DNA from: a virus
DNA length: 30,427 nucleotides
Direction: 5' to 3' (one strand)
IMG/VR virus record: IMGVR_UViG_3300031578_000239
Coordinates: 1 to 30,427 of that record
Shown here: piece after piece, positions 21,946-29,593 of the stretch
Layout of the letters: each line of letters begins with the position of its first letter
How positions within the stretch are numbered: position 1 is the stretch's first letter
Translations under genes and position numbers: made by a program
The notes under the pieces: generated by a model
Seen by the model: the letters and a program-made list of their open reading frames with translations, nothing else
Told to the model about the DNA's origin: nothing
Databases searched by the model: none

Positions 21946-23952
21946 CTAACCCGTTCCCGTCTTGCGCTTGCCAACCGCGGGGCGCACTGGCACTTTTGGA
22001 TTCTTAGAGGTTGCTTCAACGCTAACCTCTTTGCTCGCGCCCGTCTTGTCTTCGATCGTGATCTTCACTTCGCCACCAATATCAACGGGCTTGCCAGCTC
22101 CCATTACGCCACTTCGCGATCGCGGATCAAAGGCCATAGACTTTCGGATAACCTCTGCCAGAATCTCGGGCGGGATTGCCGCGCCCATGATCCCTAGGCC
22201 AGCCGAAAGCCCAGCGCCGCCAGTCTCAGCAATGCCAGTGCGCGCAATCTTGCGTTGCCTCGCTTGTCCCGCTGCGTGAACCCCAATGCCTTGATCTTTG
22301 AGTGTGTTAGATCTTAGGTGGCCTACACTCCACGCTTCCATAACGGTTTGCGCCAAGCCCTCTTCTAGCTTCTGGGCGGCGCGTCCCGCGGCAAAATCGC
22401 CATACATAGCGCGAGCGTCTAACTCTTCGATCTGCTTTTGAATCGTGACACGTTCGATCGTCCTAGTCCCTACCTTCTTTGCTGCTTGCTGCGATCGGTC
22501 AACGCCTTTGCGTGCATCGTCCCAAGCGTCTTTAACGTCTACTGCCGTGTTGATTAGATCCGCCGCCGCCGTTGCCAGACTACCAATCGCGCTTGTCACT
22601 TCGCCAAAGCTACGCCCAGCGCTAACAGCGAATTGTTGCCAGTCCATAGTTGCCAGCTCGTTCGCTGGATCAAGTGCTTTGACAAAACCTTCCGCGAATC
22701 CCTTGGCACCGGATCGAATGCCTTTGCCGGCTTTGGCTACGCGCTCCGGTATGTCGTCAAGATCACCAAGGCCAAGCCCTTCGGCTATACCGCCACCTAG
22801 TTCGCCTATGAGCAAAGAGAATCCGGTTTTCATTTGCTGGATTCTAAAGCCCATGCGTTTTTGTACGTTGGCAAACTTGTTGTCTAGTGTCCCGGCGGAG
22901 TCTCCCATCTTAGCCGTGATAGTGAGCAGATCTTCAAAGCCCGATCCCGCCAAGCGGACCGTTCCTTTGATCGCTTCCTTGCGCCCGAAGATTTCTGTAA
23001 TGATTCCGGGGCCTTTTTCGGCTGCAACCTCTTTGACTCTCTCAATCCACTTGACTAGGCTCCCAACCTCTTTGATTGCGCCAGCGCCAACAAACTCTTT
23101 GCCTAGTAGCTTTTTCATGCGCTTTTCGGCTTTGGCAGTAGGTTGGACAATGCCAGCAACGATAGAGCTGACTTGAGTAAAGGCAGCGCCCGTGCTAAGT
23201 CCCACTTTTGTCAGCGTCGCCATAGTCGAAAGCACTTCGTCAAAGGACACTCCCATTTCCTTTGCGAAGCCAGCAACTTGCCCGATCTCGCTAGAGATTT
23301 TGGCAAAGTCCGTTTTGCCTAGTGCCTCAGTAACAAAGAGCTTATTGGCGGCTTCCGCCGCTGTAATTCCGGTATCGGCAAACGTGTTTAGAATGCTAGT
23401 TAATGCGTCGACTGCAACGGCGGGCTCGGCAAAGCCTGCCTTTGCTGCCTTCAAAGCTACCGGCAAAAACTCTTGAAGCGCGCTCTTCGTTGTGTCAACG
23501 CCGCCCGAGAAGGCCATATAGGCGGCTTGTGCCGTTTCGATTGGATCCGTTCCATAGCGGATCGCCATATCTTTGAGTAGATCCGAATACTCCGAAACAG
23601 GATCAATCGAGTTGTCAAGTAGGTTGCCAAGGCGCGCAACTTCTAGTTCGAATTTACCAGCGCGATCAACTGCCATACCGAAACCAGCGGCAAGCAACCC
23701 GCCCGTCTTAGCCAGCGCACCAAAGCCGCGCTTGGCCATTCCCGCGGCTCTTCCCGCGCCTTGGACAGCGCTACCAGCCGCGCGGAAACCGCGACGCATA
23801 CCTCTACTAGCGCGCATTCCAAGGCGTTCGATCTTACCGAAGCTACGTCCGGCTTGCTTCTCAGCGCGTTTAAGCGCCCGCTTCCAAGGTATGTTGAGAT
23901 CGTCGACGCCTGCTAGGCTTGCTTTCGCTCTGAAGTCCGCGCGCTTAGGCAT
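21946..23952 (-). CDS. Tail tape measure protein
   Basis: A 668-aa protein of the TP901 / Mu gp42 tape measure type, which sets tail length. Basic N-terminal helices (KRALKRAEKQAGRSFG) are followed by the core with membrane-like glycine-rich stretches (GLLAAGFGMAVD). The typical segment GTDPIETAQAAYMAFSGGVD lies near residue 134 with TFADTGITAAEAANKLFVTE near residue 191, and EIFGRKEAIKGTVRLAGSG is near residue 327. The last part is Lys/Ala/Gly-rich with VKITIEDKTGASKEVSVEA. Using about 1.5 angstrom per residue, a tail near 100 nm is expected. The start overlaps the end of the frameshifted chaperone extension. Confidence 0.9.
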   Translation of the reverse strand: MPKRADFRAKASLAGVDDLNIPWKRALKRAEKQAGRSFGKIERLGMRASRGMRRGFRAAGSAVQGAGRAAGMAKRGFGALAKTGGLLAAGFGMAVDRAGKFELEVARLGNLLDNSIDPVSEYSDLLKDMAIRYGTDPIETAQAAYMAFSGGVDTTKSALQEFLPVALKAAKAGFAEPAVAVDALTSILNTFADTGITAAEAANKLFVTEALGKTDFAKISSEIGQVAGFAKEMGVSFDEVLSTMATLTKVGLSTGAAFTQVSSIVAGIVQPTAKAEKRMKKLLGKEFVGAGAIKEVGSLVKWIERVKEVAAEKGPGIITEIFGRKEAIKGTVRLAGSGFEDLLTITAKMGDSAGTLDNKFANVQKRMGFRIQQMKTGFSLLIGELGGGIAEGLGLGDLDDIPERVAKAGKGIRSGAKGFAEGFVKALDPANELATMDWQQFAVSAGRSFGEVTSAIGSLATAAADLINTAVDVKDAWDDARKGVDRSQQAAKKVGTRTIERVTIQKQIEELDARAMYGDFAAGRAAQKLEEGLAQTVMEAWSVGHLRSNTLKDQGIGVHAAGQARQRKIARTGIAETGGAGLSAGLGIMGAAIPPEILAEVIRKSMAFDPRSRSGVMGAGKPVDIGGEVKITIEDKTGASKEVSVEATSKNPKVPVRPAVGKRKTGTG

Positions 23953-24375
23953 TTTCCGGCAACTCCGCTAGGCTCTTGAACGCATCATACCAGAACCGAA
24001 GCCGAAAAGCCGTTAGATCCGCTAGCTCGCGCTCGCTAAAACGTAGCGTGACTGCCAAGAACGCTAGGATTTGTCGCCAATTCTTGGGCCACGCAAGAGA
24101 AAACCCGCTAGAATTCCCGCGGCTTTGTTGAGATCGTAAGCGTCCATTTCGCGCAAGCTGGCACTCGGGATCCCAGTAAGGCGTTGCAGCATAGCAACAT
24201 CGGAAGCGGACCCTTTTAGATCCAGCTCTTCCAGGTAGATCATATCCGAAGCCTTGATCCGGCGCATAAAGCGCAACTCGAGGATCTCTTCTCCGAACGC
24301 CTTAATTGGCGCGCCTTCCAAGTGCAACACTTCAACGGGTTCGCCTTCTGGCAAACCACTATGATCCTTGATCAT
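23945..24375 (-). CDS. Tail assembly chaperone, -1 frameshift fusion
   Basis: Reads through 92 residues of the 103-aa chaperone, slips back one base on GGGTTTT, and continues for 51 residues to the TAA at 23947-23945, giving about 143 aa. The new part (SLAWPKNWRQILAFLAVTLR, FSERELADLTAFRLRFWYDA) is rich in aromatic and charged residues, as in the extensions of other tail chaperones. Its stop overlaps the start of the tape measure gene by eight bases, as in lambda GT-H. Programmed frameshifting between the tube and tape measure genes is a conserved trait of long-tailed phages and is known for P2 E/E'. No start codon lies in the extension frame, so it can hardly be an independent gene. Confidence 0.72.
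24064..24375 (-). CDS. Tail assembly chaperone, Mu gp41-like, short form
   Basis: A 103-aa protein in the position of Mu gp41 / P2 gpE, between tail tube and tape measure. The middle has LRFMRRIKASDMIYLEELDL and DVAMLQRLTGIPSASLREMD with DAYDLNKAAGILAGFLLRG at the end, the typical pattern of the phage tail assembly (E-like) family. AAGGGAG lies 4 bases before the ATG. Most ribosomes should stop at the TAG at 24064-24066. A minority should shift at 24106-24100 and make the longer form. Both forms are thought to guide the tube protein onto the tape measure. Confidence 0.82.
   Translation of the reverse strand: MIKDHSGLPEGEPVEVLHLEGAPIKAFGEEILELRFMRRIKASDMIYLEELDLKGSASDVAMLQRLTGIPSASLREMDAYDLNKAAGILAGFLLRGPRIGDKS
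24100..24106 (-). promoter_or_regulatory. Ribosomal -1 frameshift slippery site GGGTTTT
   Basis: On the minus strand the zero frame reads GCG GGT TTT, so the seven bases G-GGT-TTT fit the X-XXY-YYZ slippery rule (X = G, Y = T, Z = T). A -1 slip opens a frame of 51 codons with no stop. A small CCAA-GAA-TTGG hairpin lies about 13 bases downstream and may stimulate the shift. Confidence 0.75.
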
Positions 24376-24397
24376 TGGCTCCCTTCCTTGGCTAAGG

Positions 24398-24775
24398 CTA
24401 GATTGAGATCATTTCAACTGGCGATTCAAGGCGAACGGTTACCGTTCCTTCGTCCGCATCTGGCTCTAGCGTGCCCACTTGCGCGCCTTGCTGCATAACC
24501 CAAGACTCACCATTATACATATCGAGCTGGCCAACTACATTCTCAGCATTAGCCAGAACCGCGAGATCAACGCCTTTCTTGTAAGGCATAGTCACTTCAA
24601 TGAACGGCTGCGTTGATTCGCGCTTGTGCCCAGTAGGCCCAGTAAGGCCAGTAGTGGAAGTGCGCATGAATCGGTAAGGTTGGAAAGTGACGGAACCCTC
24701 GATCTCATAAGGCGTACCGTCAAGCGTAAAGCTAAGGATCCCGCCGGTGCGCCCTTCAATCTTGTTGTCTGCCAT
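24398..24775 (-). CDS. Tail tube protein, Mu gpM (gp40)-like
   Basis: A 125-aa tail tube protein, which polymerises inside the sheath. The sequence is beta-rich: MADNKIEGRTGGILSFTLDG, then VTFQPYRFMRTSTTGLTG near residue 30, a segment of PFIEVTMPYKKGVDLAVL, then DMYNGESWVMQQGAQVGTLE near residue 85. This matches the phage tail tube (gp10/FII) pattern in size and motifs. AGGA lies at a suitable distance before ATG. It lies directly after the sheath gene, as in Mu and P2. Confidence 0.87.
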   Translation of the reverse strand: MADNKIEGRTGGILSFTLDGTPYEIEGSVTFQPYRFMRTSTTGLTGPTGHKRESTQPFIEVTMPYKKGVDLAVLANAENVVGQLDMYNGESWVMQQGAQVGTLEPDADEGTVTVRLESPVEMISI

Positions 24776-24787
24776 TGTCGGATCCTA

Positions 24788-26293
24788 TTACGTAAGCTGC
24801 AAATGGAATTGGTTTTTAACCGCCAAGACGCGCAACTGATTCTGAAGATCTGGCGGGAGCAAAACATCAAGTCGGTTGGGATCGCCAAGCGGGCGCTCTA
24901 CCGTCACGTTCGCTGCGAAGAGATCGGCATTCTCTACAATGCCGAGTGCTTCAAGGCGCTTGTATTCCGCGATGATCAAGCCCTTTACGGTTTGCGGCGT
25001 TACAGCGTTCGATCCGGAAGGAAGGAACGTGCCATCATTGACGAGCCGAACGCGCGCCAGCTTATTACTAGTCATTGCAGCATAAGCGCGGTTTAGATAC
25101 ATGATCTGAAACAGCGTTTCAGTGTCAAGGTATGAATCATCAGCGCCGCCGAAGGCGTCAAGCTGATACGTAGTGACAAGCCGCTCAATACGTACCTTGT
25201 TCGCTGCGTCAGTATAGAGCGTAGCTACACCGTCAAACAGCAATACGTTACGCTCTAGCTGCGTGAACCGCAGTGCTTTTGGTGCCGGAACGATCCCAAC
25301 AAGCTCCAAAGTCTGAAGCGGATCGCCAGGGTTGTTGCTGAGGCTAGAATAGCAAGCGCCCCAAGCCGCCGCGGACACTTCCCAAGGCTGACTTGGGATC
25401 GGCTCCATACCAAGCAAGAAGCTATGAGGATCGTTGCGCCCGTTCCCGAGCGTACTAAGGTTGCCTACCGTGTCACGCGCGGCCGTGCCAGCATGGCCAT
25501 AGGCTGCATTATGGTATGCCCAACGGCCTGTAGTATGATTATGGAACGCCTCAATGGCATTCAACGAAGCTGCACTCCGGTACGGATGATGCACAAAATC
25601 GAACCGCTCAGAACCGACGATCGCGCCAAGCCCGGTAATATCTGGATCGGTAGCGCCAGCAACCGTTTTTGTCAGACTCGTTACCGTGATTCCCGCAGGC
25701 AAAGCCTCGCCACCAGACTCCCCGAGCAAGTTGACTTGGTGGTTGATATGATCGGAAAACTCGGCTTTGTGCTTCGCGATCGTGACGATATCCGATCCGG
25801 TTCCGCCCGCCGTAACGCTGAGATCTAGATCCGCATTGATAGCCGCGCGAAGCGCCGTAGCTACCGTGGCGGAAGTATCAGTTGCGGTTACTGGCACGTT
25901 TACCAGCTTACCGCCAATGTAATAGCTAAACACGCCGTCCGCTGTAGCCGTGCCGGCAATAGTAAGCGTATGCTCGCTAGCTACGCCAGCGCCCGCGTCA
26001 GCATACGGGACTGCCCAGATCTCAGCTTGCAAGTTGTTGCTGCGGAACGCTCCGATCGCTTCCGCCAGCTCGCTACCAGCGCCAAACAAGCTAGCATCTT
26101 GCGATCGCGAATTGCTGCGGATCAAATCCTGCGGGGTTGCAGTGCCAGCGCCGCCGCCCGCAGTGATCATATTGCCAACAAAGAGCGCGGCGGAAGCACC
26201 AACGATCTGGCTTCCCGCCTGCGAAGAATCCATTTCCAAGAAGAAAAGCGGAGTACGCAAACTACCAGCCGCGGGAATCGTATTGAAATCCAT
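24788..26293 (-). CDS. Tail sheath protein, Mu gpL (gp39)-like
   Basis: A 501-aa contractile tail sheath protein. The N-terminus has TPLFFLEMDSSQAG and a loop GNMITAGGGAGTATPQDLIR. It continues with NNLQAEIWAVPYADAGAG near residue 88, FVHHPYRSAASLNAIEAFHN near residue 230 and NVLLFDGVATLYTDAANKVR near residue 345. ERLVTTYQLDAFGGADDSYL near residue 371 and RLDVLLPPDLQNQLRVLAVK at the C-terminus are the handshake and core strands of the family. The presence of sheath and tube shows a myovirus-type tail. The start is in the GGTTAAGCTATG junction after the DUF2635 gene. Confidence 0.92.
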   Translation of the reverse strand: MDFNTIPAAGSLRTPLFFLEMDSSQAGSQIVGASAALFVGNMITAGGGAGTATPQDLIRSNSRSQDASLFGAGSELAEAIGAFRSNNLQAEIWAVPYADAGAGVASEHTLTIAGTATADGVFSYYIGGKLVNVPVTATDTSATVATALRAAINADLDLSVTAGGTGSDIVTIAKHKAEFSDHINHQVNLLGESGGEALPAGITVTSLTKTVAGATDPDITGLGAIVGSERFDFVHHPYRSAASLNAIEAFHNHTTGRWAYHNAAYGHAGTAARDTVGNLSTLGNGRNDPHSFLLGMEPIPSQPWEVSAAAWGACYSSLSNNPGDPLQTLELVGIVPAPKALRFTQLERNVLLFDGVATLYTDAANKVRIERLVTTYQLDAFGGADDSYLDTETLFQIMYLNRAYAAMTSNKLARVRLVNDGTFLPSGSNAVTPQTVKGLIIAEYKRLEALGIVENADLFAANVTVERPLGDPNRLDVLLPPDLQNQLRVLAVKNQFHLQLT

Positions 26294-26296
26294 AGC

Positions 26297-26497
26297 TTAA
26301 CCCTTCTTAGCCTTCGGCTTGCTTTCCGCTTTCGGGCTGCCTTGCGTTACGTCACCAGACTTGATAGCCCGGAACCATTCAGGCATAACGGGAACCCACT
26401 CCCCAGCGGGCGCGAGAAAACGCGCCATATCGTGATACTTTCGGATCCTGCGATCTTGTGCTGGTATAAGAAACATTCGTTTTGGTGATTCCGTCAA
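26297..26497 (-). CDS. DUF2635 protein, Mu gp38-like
   Basis: A small protein with the DUF2635 pattern: MFLIPAQDRRIRKYHDM, then RFLAPAGEWVPVMPEWFRAI, ending in a Lys-rich tail (AESKPKAKKG). A TTG start at 26497 is preferred because GGAGG lies 7 bases upstream. A TTG at 26518 and ATG at 26476 are also in frame. In Mu-like phages this small gene stands just before the sheath gene, as here. Its function is unknown, though it is conserved with the tail module. Confidence 0.78.
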   Translation of the reverse strand: MTESPKRMFLIPAQDRRIRKYHDMARFLAPAGEWVPVMPEWFRAIKSGDVTQGSPKAESKPKAKKG

Positions 26498-26549
26498 GAG
26501 ATCGCCTCCGATACCCAAAGCCTACCATAGCCGATTGCTTGGCGCAATG

Positions 26550-27119
26550 CTAGGTTAGATCTGGCCTGATTGTGATTGTTGGACTGCCAGCAATACCGGG
26601 CTTGACGGTTATGTCAAGCACACTAAGGGCGCCGTCGCTAGCGATCGGGTTTTCATACGTATATGCTTCGTCGAGCAACATTTGAAACTCAACGGCTACG
26701 TGCCCACGAAGATCCAAGCCCGCGCCGCTTTGTCCCTTCTGTACGCTGGCGCCTTGCCACTTTCGGATCGATGTCATCAAATCGCGATAGCTGAAGATCG
26801 CAACCTTGATAGCTTGCTCCATATCGTCGATTGCGTCACCTATAGCTTCGTCCATATCATCAAGCGCTTTGCTTGTGTCAACTACAACAGTTGCCGCGCA
26901 AACGATCCTCTCTACCTTGGCGAAGCTAGAATGGTGCGAAATGGACTTACTGTCAGAACCGGGCGAAAAGACGTTGACGGCCGGAACGTCATCGGCTGGA
27001 AACTCAGTGCCTCGCGTTGACACCACGTTACCGCCAGCGATACCCTTAGCAATCAGCCTAGCGACAAACGCTTTGCGGATCGCTTTAGGATCTGGCGTAA
27101 TGGCAACGGCTAGTGTCAA
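26550..27119 (-). CDS. Tail protein, Mu gp37-like
   Basis: A 189-aa protein of the phage gp37 family, probably a tail-terminator-like protein at the head end of the tail. It starts with TTG 27119, which overlaps the TGA of the connector gene (TTGA), and AAGGTG lies about 7 bases upstream. The family pattern is ERIVCAATVVVDTSKALDDM near residue 65, DAIDDMEQAIKVAIF near residue 95 and HVAVEFQMLLDEAYTY near residue 139. It precedes DUF2635 and the sheath gene as in Mu. Confidence 0.78.
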   Translation of the reverse strand: MTLAVAITPDPKAIRKAFVARLIAKGIAGGNVVSTRGTEFPADDVPAVNVFSPGSDSKSISHHSSFAKVERIVCAATVVVDTSKALDDMDEAIGDAIDDMEQAIKVAIFSYRDLMTSIRKWQGASVQKGQSGAGLDLRGHVAVEFQMLLDEAYTYENPIASDGALSVLDITVKPGIAGSPTITIRPDLT

Positions 27120-27481
27120 GCGTGGTCACCTTGGATCGATTGCAGCATAACAGCGCCGAAGCCGTCAAAGTGCGTTTCGATCACAGTATACTTCTGGCCA
27201 GCAAACCTACCAGATAGCAGAGTGTATCGATCTCCCCGTTGCGGGATATTCACCAGATCTTCTAGAACGATCTCTAGCATAGGCTTTCGATCATTAATCT
27301 GCATTCCGTCAATTTCTACGGTTACCAGATAGGCTGAATCAAATACGCCGTAAAGGATCCCGCCCGTTGGCGTTGTAATCGTGGGCGTTCCGCCCTTCGG
27401 CGTATAGCTAATCGAAGTCTTCCAAACCCGCAAGTTAAGGCGGTTTGTCAAGCGTTCGATTGTGTCTCTAGGGTCAGACAT
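27116..27481 (-). CDS. Putative head-tail connector protein
   Basis: A 121-aa protein starting at ATG 27481, which overlaps the end of the upstream fibre-like gene by eight bases. A start at 27496 is also possible. Segments GILYGVFDSAYLVTVEIDGM near residue 40, PMLEIVLEDLVNIPQRGDRY near residue 65 and GQKYTVIETHFDGFGAVMLQ near residue 95 resemble lambda gpFII-like head-tail joining (stopper) proteins. Position between the virion surface genes and gp37-like agrees with a connector. Resemblance is recalled by pattern, so moderate certainty. Confidence 0.62.
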   Translation of the reverse strand: MSDPRDTIERLTNRLNLRVWKTSISYTPKGGTPTITTPTGGILYGVFDSAYLVTVEIDGMQINDRKPMLEIVLEDLVNIPQRGDRYTLLSGRFAGQKYTVIETHFDGFGAVMLQSIQGDHA

Positions 27482-28763
27482 TACGCGCCGACACACTCAT
27501 TTCTTGCACTGTCAACTTGTTTCCGCCGATCGTGGTATTACGCGCCCAAATCGTGATCTGGATATCGCCTCCGCTGGCGTCTACCGGAGCAGCCGAAACC
27601 ATACTGCTATTGCCAATGTCGGAAGCGTTAGCGTAACGGCGGGATAGAACAGGCGTTACGATTGTTGATCCGCCGTCTTGAGACCATCCGATCTCAATAT
27701 CTTGATTAGTGGCGTTGACACCGGCGCTTGCATGAATGTCAACCTCCACAACGCCGTTAAAGCCGCTTCCTATGGTGATACGATCGTTGGCTTGATCGGC
27801 TACGAAACTTCCGGCGCTGTAAGCGTCAGAGTCAAAAGTTGCAACTTGATACCATTGATTAAGCGTAGTTAGCGCAAAGTCAGTAGAGTTGCCGGACATG
27901 GTTATAGACGCTCTTGATTCCTCTAGTGCGTCCAATTTCGCCTTATCCGTACCAGACAATAGCCCAGCGTTGCCGCTCGCGACGGCAAGGGGTTTGGCTA
28001 GGCGCTCGATACCAAAAAAGGGACCAATCACAAAATCCCGACTAATCTCGGACAACTCTGCCAGAACGAGCGTAAAGAAGAAGTGCCAACCAGTTAACGC
28101 GATTGGTGTATACGGATCGCCCTCGCTATCAAAGTTGCCTTCAAAAAAGCGCAACGTGTAGGGTCCGGTTGTGTCCCTAGCTGGCGTTGTGATGATAGTG
28201 AAGATCACGCGCGGCTTATCAGGATCCGTAACCCCTTGGACTAGAGACAAAGTAGCATAAGAAAGCACAACCCCATCATAAGTGCCTTCATCCTCAAGTG
28301 TTTCCAGCGTTACTCTTCCCGCTACCGTGTTATATGCGCCTCGCGTTCCGTCGCTTGTTACCTCGAGCAAAACCGGAATTCCGGCAACTTCGCCGTGCCC
28401 TTCTACGCCTGGTACGTTTGAGAAATTCCAAGCGGCTTCCGCCGTAATGTCAACCGAAGTGACACCCGCGAGATCTAGTATTCCGCCAGGTTGGGCACCA
28501 ACTACCATCTTACTCGCGGAGGTTGCGCCTACATTGGCGGGAGTATGCGCCGAAGCCGAAGCCTCGTGCTCCAATACATCAACGCGGACCCAATCAGTGT
28601 CAAGCGCACCAGTCTTGCGCCACTCGGCGGATCCATCTTCCAACTCTGCCTTGGATCCTAGGCCAGCCGCCAACCCGTCACTTGCCGGATCGGATCCAAC
28701 TGCCAAAATATAACGGATCGCGCTCTGCCCGAAAGTAACGCGGTCAACGATTACAGTAGCCAT
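27474..28763 (-). CDS. Fibre-like protein A with C1q-like C-terminal domain
   Basis: A 429-aa protein. The first ~80 residues (MATVIVDRVTFGQSAIRYIL to HTPANVGA) are the same as in the two genes upstream. HTPAxVGA is a recurring phage fibre motif. A beta-rich domain follows (~85-265), then the fibre-type sequence GNAGLLSGTDKAKLDALEES near residue 275. A last domain of about 140 residues has a strand pattern like C1q/TNF jelly-roll heads (NQWYQVATFDSDAYSAGSFV, GFNGVVEVDIHASAG). ATG 28763 follows AGAGGGATC, the same leader as gene B. Location between head genes and connector suggests virion surface or host-receptor function, by inference. Confidence 0.68.
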   Translation of the reverse strand: MATVIVDRVTFGQSAIRYILAVGSDPASDGLAAGLGSKAELEDGSAEWRKTGALDTDWVRVDVLEHEASASAHTPANVGATSASKMVVGAQPGGILDLAGVTSVDITAEAAWNFSNVPGVEGHGEVAGIPVLLEVTSDGTRGAYNTVAGRVTLETLEDEGTYDGVVLSYATLSLVQGVTDPDKPRVIFTIITTPARDTTGPYTLRFFEGNFDSEGDPYTPIALTGWHFFFTLVLAELSEISRDFVIGPFFGIERLAKPLAVASGNAGLLSGTDKAKLDALEESRASITMSGNSTDFALTTLNQWYQVATFDSDAYSAGSFVADQANDRITIGSGFNGVVEVDIHASAGVNATNQDIEIGWSQDGGSTIVTPVLSRRYANASDIGNSSMVSAAPVDASGGDIQITIWARNTTIGGNKLTVQEMSVSARNV

Positions 28764-28778
28764 TGTGGATCCCTCTAA
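28526..28778 (-). repeat. N-terminal module repeat, copy A
   Basis: 253 bases holding the leader and N-terminal codons of gene A. They match 29341-29593 with 4 mismatches, all silent (offset 815). 28540-28763 matches 30134-30357 with 4 mismatches (offset 1594). Similarity stops at the end of the HTPANVGA codons. Confidence 0.95.
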
Positions 28779-29578
28779 CTCGCTGGCAGCTTGTTCCTGT
28801 AGATAAGCCACGTTCCATAGTAGTCGAGCAACGATATACCGGCCGGATCCGCCGTCACTTCAAATTGTAGTGCAAGGCCATAGCTGCCAGTTATGTACTC
28901 CACAAGCTCTTCTGGCAACGCATAAAAAGCCGTATGCCAACGCACGCCGCCCGCGCCATTGTCAGCGCCGCGCTTTGCGGCCGTGTTGTGCGCCTCGTCA
29001 TAGTAGGCGTCTACGTTGCCTAGTATTGCCGTTGGGGCGCCCATAGCCGCGCCGTCTTGTGGCATTAGCTTTGCGTAGATCACGGCTTTTGCGTCAACAA
29101 CTGGGCCTGTAATGATCTTGTAGACGCAAACGAAACCGAGCAACGCAATGCCAGTGCCAGCGCCGGCGCGCGTTGGAAGTGGGACGCTGTTATACCAAAC
29201 GGTATTTACAGCGCTAGCCGTTCGCCTCTTTGCTGGATTGCCTCCGCCACCATATACCGTGTTCCAAGCGCCGCCAACGTAGGATCCTTCGATTACGTCG
29301 ATCCAGATCCGCCCGTCGTCCTTATGCAAAGCAGTTGCCGCGCCTACATTGGCGGGAGTATGCGCCGAAGCCGAAGCCTCGTGCTCCAATACATCAACGC
29401 GGACCCAATCAGTGTCAAGCGCACCAGTCTTGCGCCACTCGGCGGATCCATCTTCCAACTCTGCCTTGGATCCTAGGCCAGCCGCCAACCCATCACTTGC
29501 CGGATCGGATCCAACTGCCAAGATATAGCGGATCGCACTCTGCCCGAAAGTAACGCGGTCAACGATTACAGTAGCCAT
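28775..29578 (-). CDS. Fibre-like protein B, shared N-terminal domain
   Basis: A 267-aa paralogue of the neighbouring genes. Residues 1-79 are identical to protein A, while the remaining ~188 residues (RIWIDVIEGSYVGGAWNTVY, LLGFVCVYKIITGPVVDA, VRWHTAFYALPEELVEYI) share no visible similarity with A or C. The C-terminal part is beta-rich and probably a distinct binding head. AGAGGGATCCACA before ATG is identical to the leader of gene A. The shared N-terminus probably anchors or trimerises each protein on the virion. Confidence 0.68.
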   Translation of the reverse strand: MATVIVDRVTFGQSAIRYILAVGSDPASDGLAAGLGSKAELEDGSAEWRKTGALDTDWVRVDVLEHEASASAHTPANVGAATALHKDDGRIWIDVIEGSYVGGAWNTVYGGGGNPAKRRTASAVNTVWYNSVPLPTRAGAGTGIALLGFVCVYKIITGPVVDAKAVIYAKLMPQDGAAMGAPTAILGNVDAYYDEAHNTAAKRGADNGAGGVRWHTAFYALPEELVEYITGSYGLALQFEVTADPAGISLLDYYGTWLIYRNKLPAS

Positions 29579-29593
29579 TGTGGATCCCTCTAA
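29341..29593 (-). repeat. N-terminal module repeat, copy B
   Basis: Matches copy A (28526-28778) in 249 of 253 bases, including the ribosome binding site and the stop region of the upstream gene (ctctaa on the plus strand). Confidence 0.95.

Noticed and set aside
22445-23176. 243-aa plus-strand frame inside the tape measure gene
   Set aside because: Ser/Ala/Pro-rich, opposite a clear tape measure protein, no ribosome binding site.
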